Shown: positions 58,688 to 64,000 of the stretch, piece by piece | Numbering within the stretch: position 1 is the stretch's first letter | Layout: every line of letters begins with the position of its first letter | Assembly: GCF_000189635.1 (NCBI RefSeq) | Contig: NW_002476216.1 | Span: 1-64,000 of the forward strand | Direction: 5' to 3' | DNA from: Tetrahymena thermophila SB210 | Taxonomy: Eukaryota > Ciliophora > Oligohymenophorea > Hymenostomatida > Tetrahymenidae | Length of the DNA stretch: 64,000 nt | Program-made: the position numbers and the translations under genes | Notes under the pieces: model-generated | What the model was told of the DNA's origin: nothing | Databases searched by the model: none | The model's input: only the letters and a program-made list of their open reading frames with translations

Positions 58688-59477
58688 TGAATTTATTTTT
58701 TTTATTTTTAAATGTGTGTTATTTGATGATATATTGAATTTTAAATTTACTAAAAAAATGTTTTTTTTATCTTAAATTAATTCATTACCTTTACGACAAA
58801 TACCAAAATTTTTTTTCATTATAACATTAAGTAATTATTAGCAAATTTTAAAAAAATAAGAAAAAATTATATTTTTATAATTAATTAAATTAAAATTAAC
58901 AGACAAACAAACAAACAAATAAAACACTGTGAAAATTAAAAAAATAGCAAAATAGAATGATAGGAATAAGATTTAAGATCAAATAATCTGGTAGAAGGTC
59001 TAAAAATCGAAATTTAGATAGTTACAAAAAATAATATGCAAAAAGAATTAAGTTATTTCGACAGAAAGTCATATAATGGATATTGGTAATGTTAACCCAT
59101 AAATATATTGCTAATCCAGGTATTAAAATATGATGAACTACATTTTTAAATTGTGAAAATATAAAAAATGAAAAAATAATTGTATTTACACGATTAACTA
59201 TATCCTAAAATTTTTAAATAGTCAAAATAAAATAATTTCTATGATTAAGATAATTTGTAAATATTTTTTATTTTATCAAAATATTATCATTTATCAAAAT
59301 AAAAAATAATTAAATCCCCATTTGATGCGAATAAAACCGTTTCTAACATCCTTATTTTTACCTCCTATTGCATCGCATTTTTATAAAAAATGTCATGTTT
59401 CCATTGTGTTTGTAGTCACATCAGCATATTTTTTCATAATTTAAATCCTTTATTTTAATAAACATATAATGATAATT
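58688..59477. other. Spacer between duplicated units
   Basis: AT-rich. A plus-strand frame from ATG 58957 to TGA 59131-59133 encodes a basic 58-residue sequence (MIGIRFKIKQSGRRSKNRNL...). It has protein-like composition but no recognised domain and overlaps another open frame, so it is left as a candidate only. Confidence 0.35.
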
Positions 59478-62400
59478 AAAATCTATTTCAAATTTGAATT
59501 ATTTAAGCATAGATTATGTTATTATTTGCTTAGATAATTATATTTATATTCATCAAAATATTTAATAAATAAAATTTGAAATGATATAATAAAAAACAAA
59601 CAAGTGTATGAATTCCTCTAACTTATTATCTACTCTTTTTTTGCTTTTTAATGTTAATTCAAAATTTATGATTAGTTTTCATTCTAATTTTAATAAATTT
59701 TGTAAACAAAATTCCAATTCATTTATTAACAAATTCGTGGTTTTTTTTAATCATTCCAACATACTAATTAATTTATTTTTATTAACTTACATCAAGAATT
59801 AAATTAATTTATTTTTCTCTTTAACTCATTTTCACAAAAGAAAAGTAAGATTGATTTATTTTTTATGAAGGATTTTTAACATAATTAGTGGTTAAAATTA
59901 ATAATTATATCACAAAAAAATAACTTCTCTCCTAAGTATTTATTTTTAAAATTACTCTTGATAAGGATTATTATTTAAATCATATTTTAATGTCTAAATA
60001 CATTAATTTAATAAAGCTTTTCAGCATAAAAATAAAATAACGATATATAATTTTTAATTTTTATTGAAAACACATTCTTTTCACTTTAAAATAACTTGAT
60101 CTTTAGCTTATTTATCATCAATTAACCTTTAAGAATTTAGTTTTTCTTCAAAAAAAATGGTGGGTGTATGTATAAAATCTAATTATATTCTTTATTAATA
60201 AATTTTTTAATTTAATTGATTCTCTTATTATCAAAATGTGATAAAATTTATTGGCTATTTAATTAATCTAATTACTAAAAATTTATTAATAGGCTGCGTA
60301 TTAACTAACATAGATGTTTTATATTTATATTGTAATAAAAAATAAATTAATGAGCTCATGAGGAACTTAAATAAAAATTAATTTATATTAAATAAGCTTC
60401 CATTTTAAATTTATTTTCTTAATAAATTCTAAAATCATTGTTTTCAAAAATTTTTAAGTTTAGATATTTAAAATTACAATTAACTTAATCTAAAAAAGCA
60501 AAATTAATTTTATAAATTATGATGCAATTTTACTTAAAAATCTATTTATATTATTTTGCTTGAATCGCCTTATAAAATAGGATTATTATATTTTAGTATT
60601 GATAGATGTTAATTAATTTGCCTCTTTTTCTTATTTATTAATTCAGGTAAATAATCAGAATTATTATTTGTGTTTTAAATATGATTTATAATCATCTTTC
60701 TAGAATTAAATAAACAATCTATTTATGCTAAATAAGCAAATAATAAGAAAAGTTTATTTATAATTTCCAAAAAATGTAAAAAATAAATGTATGATTTTTT
60801 TAAAATTATAATATTTAAAGAAAATTTACCGAAATTTACTATGTGGAATTTTTTTTATATTTCTAAAATATAATAAAACAGCAATAAAAATAGAAAGAAA
60901 GTATTTACTAAAAAGTTTTAAAGTCATTTATTGTAACTCAAGAAAATCAAAAAATAAAAATAATTAAAAGATGTTTATTTATTTAAATCTTTAGCAACAA
61001 TAACAAAAAAAAACAATTATATTTAGTTTTTAATGCATATTAAATGTAAAACCATTTTAAAGAATTTTTTTTTTCACAATAATTTTACTTTATTAAGAAT
61101 GAAATGATTGATTGATTATAAAAGATAGAAAATTCTATTTATATTTTTCAAATAGTAACTAAAGCTAAATGACTTGATAATAACAAAGCTGATTTAGTGA
61201 GGTAAAAATGAGTGACGAAAGAAAATATTAGCGACATAAAAATTTTGATGTATTATTAAATCATTCTTAAAATAAAATTTAAAGTGAAAAAATTCTAACC
61301 TCTAATATTTCTTCTTAATGATAAAACCAGTGAAACAAATAAATAAAATCAACAATTTAGGTTATTTATAGCTTTATTAATAGTTGATTCAACCTTCAAA
61401 TAAAAACAATATATTAAATAAATAATACTTTAAGTATCGAAAAAAAAAAAATAATAATAATAATAATTCACACTTTTAAGATGCTCTTCGCGAAATTTGA
61501 TCTATTTTCACAACCTTTCCTTTTTAATTTAAATAATAATTAATTTAAAAAAGGAACAATATAGGGTTTACTTTTGTCTTTGGGGATAATTGGGGCCATA
61601 CTTGCATATTTTATTTACTTAACCTATCTATTTTTCGCTAATAAAATAGACCCTATTTTCAGATCGCAAAATTTTGTCACTAATGAGCTAATAGAAGTAC
61701 CCTTACATGAAGATTTAGTAGCCTTTAAATTCATCGAAAGCCCTTAATATACTCTTGAATAATTCTAAAAGAAAATGAATTAGACCTATATTATACCTAT
61801 TGCTACTTTCGGGTTTCAATCACAAAATGGCTACAATATAACTTTCCTTAACATCACTGAATGCACTAATCCTGACCTTTATGGTTACAATTGTTTAGAT
61901 TTTTCTACCTTGGCTAATAGCAGTTTATTGAATAGCATAAAAAATAATATTTTTTCTGTTATAACAATCCTCTTTTATCCTTGCCCAACTATAGACAACA
62001 TAAAAACATTTGCTCCAGATAATTGCGCTAGCTAAAGTGATATTGACAACTTTGCTGATGGTGCCTTTACTTCACTACGTTTAAAAATGTTTACTTAATA
62101 ATACAATACAACAAGCAAATAAACTTAAGCTAATTTTAAGAATTTTTAAATGTTTCCTTAGTCAGACTAATACATTTTGAATAGGTAATATGTATAAAAC
62201 CAAATAACAAAAGTGAAAGATGGTTTTCTCATTTAATCTGAAACTGAGTATAATGCTCCTATTTCGTATTCATATGAAAATCAATATTTTCCAAATGACT
62301 AGAATCCTTATATCTAAGTCAGTATTCAAATTGAAGAAGTCATTTACTAAACATCAATTTAGTTTTCAACTTTCCCATCAATTTTAGCATTAGTTAACAG

Positions 62401-63863
62401 CGCTTTTAGTCTTTTAATGTTTTTAGGAATCTTTTGCAGAAAATTTGCAAATAAGTCTATACTGTAGGATTTTTTTTGTGTCTTCTTGCAAAATATGCAT
62501 TAAAATCTTTATGAAGAAGTATTGAAGCAGAATAATCTTTTTTAATCAAATTCTTACAACACTCAAATAGAGACATAATAAAATAAATTGATAATTGGAT
62601 AAGAATTAACTGAAAGAGAAGTCTTTAACAGCCTTACTATACCTAATTTCATAACAAAATCTCGAGAATATATTGAACAAAGCTAATAGCTATAAATAAA
62701 TACCACCCAGAATGAAAAAGATGAAATTATCGAATCTGAAGAAGGTAGAATGCAGTCATAGCCTGATTAATAGAAAAATAATTAACAATTTCAGTTTAAA
62801 AATTAAGCAATAAATTAAAATAAACAAATATAAAATTATTAAATTAATGAAGATAGTAAATTTGATAACAATAATTTATTAGCAAGCAGTCGAAGTGATA
62901 TTAGAAATTCAAATGAATAAACTTACCGTGAAATTTTTAATAATTCATCTAGAAGGTAAACAGGTCCTCATAGATTAAGTATTTTTTAAAATTGTAATTA
63001 AAATTAGTAAAGAGATGTTGTACATAACTTACATTCTGATTATAATATTTCTTAAAAACCAAAAATTGAAAAAACCAATCCTATCCAAACTCAAGAAATC
63101 AATCTAAATCTTTCTTAATAGAATTAGAACATTTAACAAAGCTAATCCTAATCATGTTAGTAATAAGATTCCATTAAAATAAAAACTGAAGAGAACAAGA
63201 TGAATGAGCAAAAGAAGAAAAAAATGAATACAATCGAATATTACACTAAAAAGTTGAAAGTTATTTAGGATATAAACATTTTCAAAAAATTTACCTCAAT
63301 CAATTTCGGATATTGGTATCAAAATATATTTCTTTATTAAATGTTACATTCTTTATTTAATTATTAAGGTTTTCTATTTAGAAGAGACTCAAATTCTTCA
63401 AAATCTGCAAAAAGAAGAGTGAAGAACAGGAACAAAAAAAGCTAAGCTTATAATAAAAAACATTTATAGAATAGTAAGTATTAAGGAGTATGAATATCAT
63501 AGATCTATTAAAAGATATCATATTTATTAAGAAGTCAATCATGGTTCTATTAACTAAAGATCAGTTAGCAGCGATGAAGCTTGTTGGTTACTCAGAGAAT
63601 TATATCTAAGACCATTACCTCAAAAAAGCCTCTCAAAATAATGGTTTTCTTATATTCTAAATTAAAAATTTTTTATTTTAATACTTTTAATAATAGATAA
63701 AGGAGGTACTTATTTTGAGAATTAACTAGACATTTTAGATTCAACAGAATTGTCTTGCTAATATATTAAAAAATTCATTCATAAGTGCGCAAATAGCAAA
63801 GTATTAGATAAAGTAGATCAAAGAATTTTATCTTCAATAAATAAAAATCTAATTAATCAATGA
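59478..63863 (+). repeat. Tandem duplication, unit 2 (upstream block plus copy B gene)
   Basis: Second copy of the block described at 54361-58687, in the same orientation. It carries an extra ~100 nt near 60920-61050 in the upstream region relative to unit 1. The window ends shortly after copy B, so a third unit downstream cannot be excluded. Confidence 0.9.
61481..63863 (+). CDS. Two-segment membrane protein, copy B (758 aa)
   Basis: Exons 61481-63315, 63369-63643 and 63697-63863. Exon 1 (1835 nt), intron 1 (53 nt) and exon 2 (275 nt) have exactly the same lengths as in copy A. Starts MLFAKFDLFSQPFLFN; membrane segments at GLLLSLGIIGAILAYFIYLT and SILALVNSAFSLLMFLGIF. Cys positions and the C-terminal module match copy A, while the extracytosolic loop (FIESPQYTLEQFQKKMNQTY) and the tail differ by scattered substitutions. 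Many changes are conservative and the frame is intact, so both copies look functional. Ends SSINKNLINQ with TGA at 61863+2000 (63861-63863). Confidence 0.9.
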
Positions 63864-64000
63864 CTTTATATTTTATTGTGTGTCATATGATGGTGATGTG
63901 ATTTCTAGAATTTTAAATTTATTTATATTATCTAAAAAAATTTTTGTTTTCCCAAATTGCCTTTAGCAGCCACCCAAATTTTTAATTTATATGAAATAAA
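63864..64000. other. 3' flank of copy B
   Basis: AT-rich; nothing recognisable before the window ends. Confidence 0.5.

Overview
The window reads as ciliate nuclear DNA of the Tetrahymena type. Composition is extremely AT-rich, and long reading frames stay open only if TAA and TAG are read as Gln, with TGA as the only stop. Introns of about 45 to 750 nt begin GT(A) and end (T/A)AG. The frames are confirmed by conserved motifs running through in-frame TAA/TAG codons: PI3[10 protein letters not shown] and HIDFGHF, protein kinase HRDLKPSN and DFG, EF-hand loops and leucine-rich repeats. No telomere repeat, rRNA, tRNA, CRISPR, virus-like element or transposase was recognised. Whether the DNA is macronuclear or micronuclear cannot be settled, but the intact spliceable genes and lack of mobile elements favour macronuclear.

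Layout. 0.5-7.0 kb (-): a Ras-binding-domain-bearing phosphoinositide 3-kinase. 7.4-8.8 kb (-): a Gln/Lys-rich hypothetical protein. 10.1-25.3 kb (+): one giant gene joining a degenerate kinase-like domain, many EF-hands, charged and Gln/Tyr-rich repeats, and a C-terminal beta-rich (C2-like) region. 26.2-26.5 kb (+): a tiny two-exon gene. 27.1-29.4 kb (-): a two-segment membrane protein (copy C of a family). 29.4-31.0 kb: a non-coding stretch with a degenerate minisatellite and a small GC-richer ORF. 31.1-32.8 kb (-): a protein kinase with a possible membrane segment. 34.3-41.8 kb (-): a leucine-rich-repeat gene with one LRR per ~90-nt exon, 19 such exons in a homologous tandem array. 42.9-45.7 kb (-): a secreted protein resembling permuted papain-fold amidases. 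47.3-50.5 kb (+): a coiled-coil protein. 53.1-53.4 kb (+): a small protein with an MGSSC acylation signal. 54.4-63.9 kb (+): a ~5.1 kb tandem duplication carrying copies A and B of the membrane protein family.

The genes do not form an operon, as expected for a ciliate. Several belong to signalling (PI3K, two kinase-like proteins, EF-hand protein). The most striking features are the one-exon-one-LRR array, in which exons are frame-neutral and introns are themselves repeats, and the giant pseudokinase/EF-hand protein. Because only TGA stops translation here, chance open frames of 150-220 codons occur, so small unsupported ORFs were scored low.
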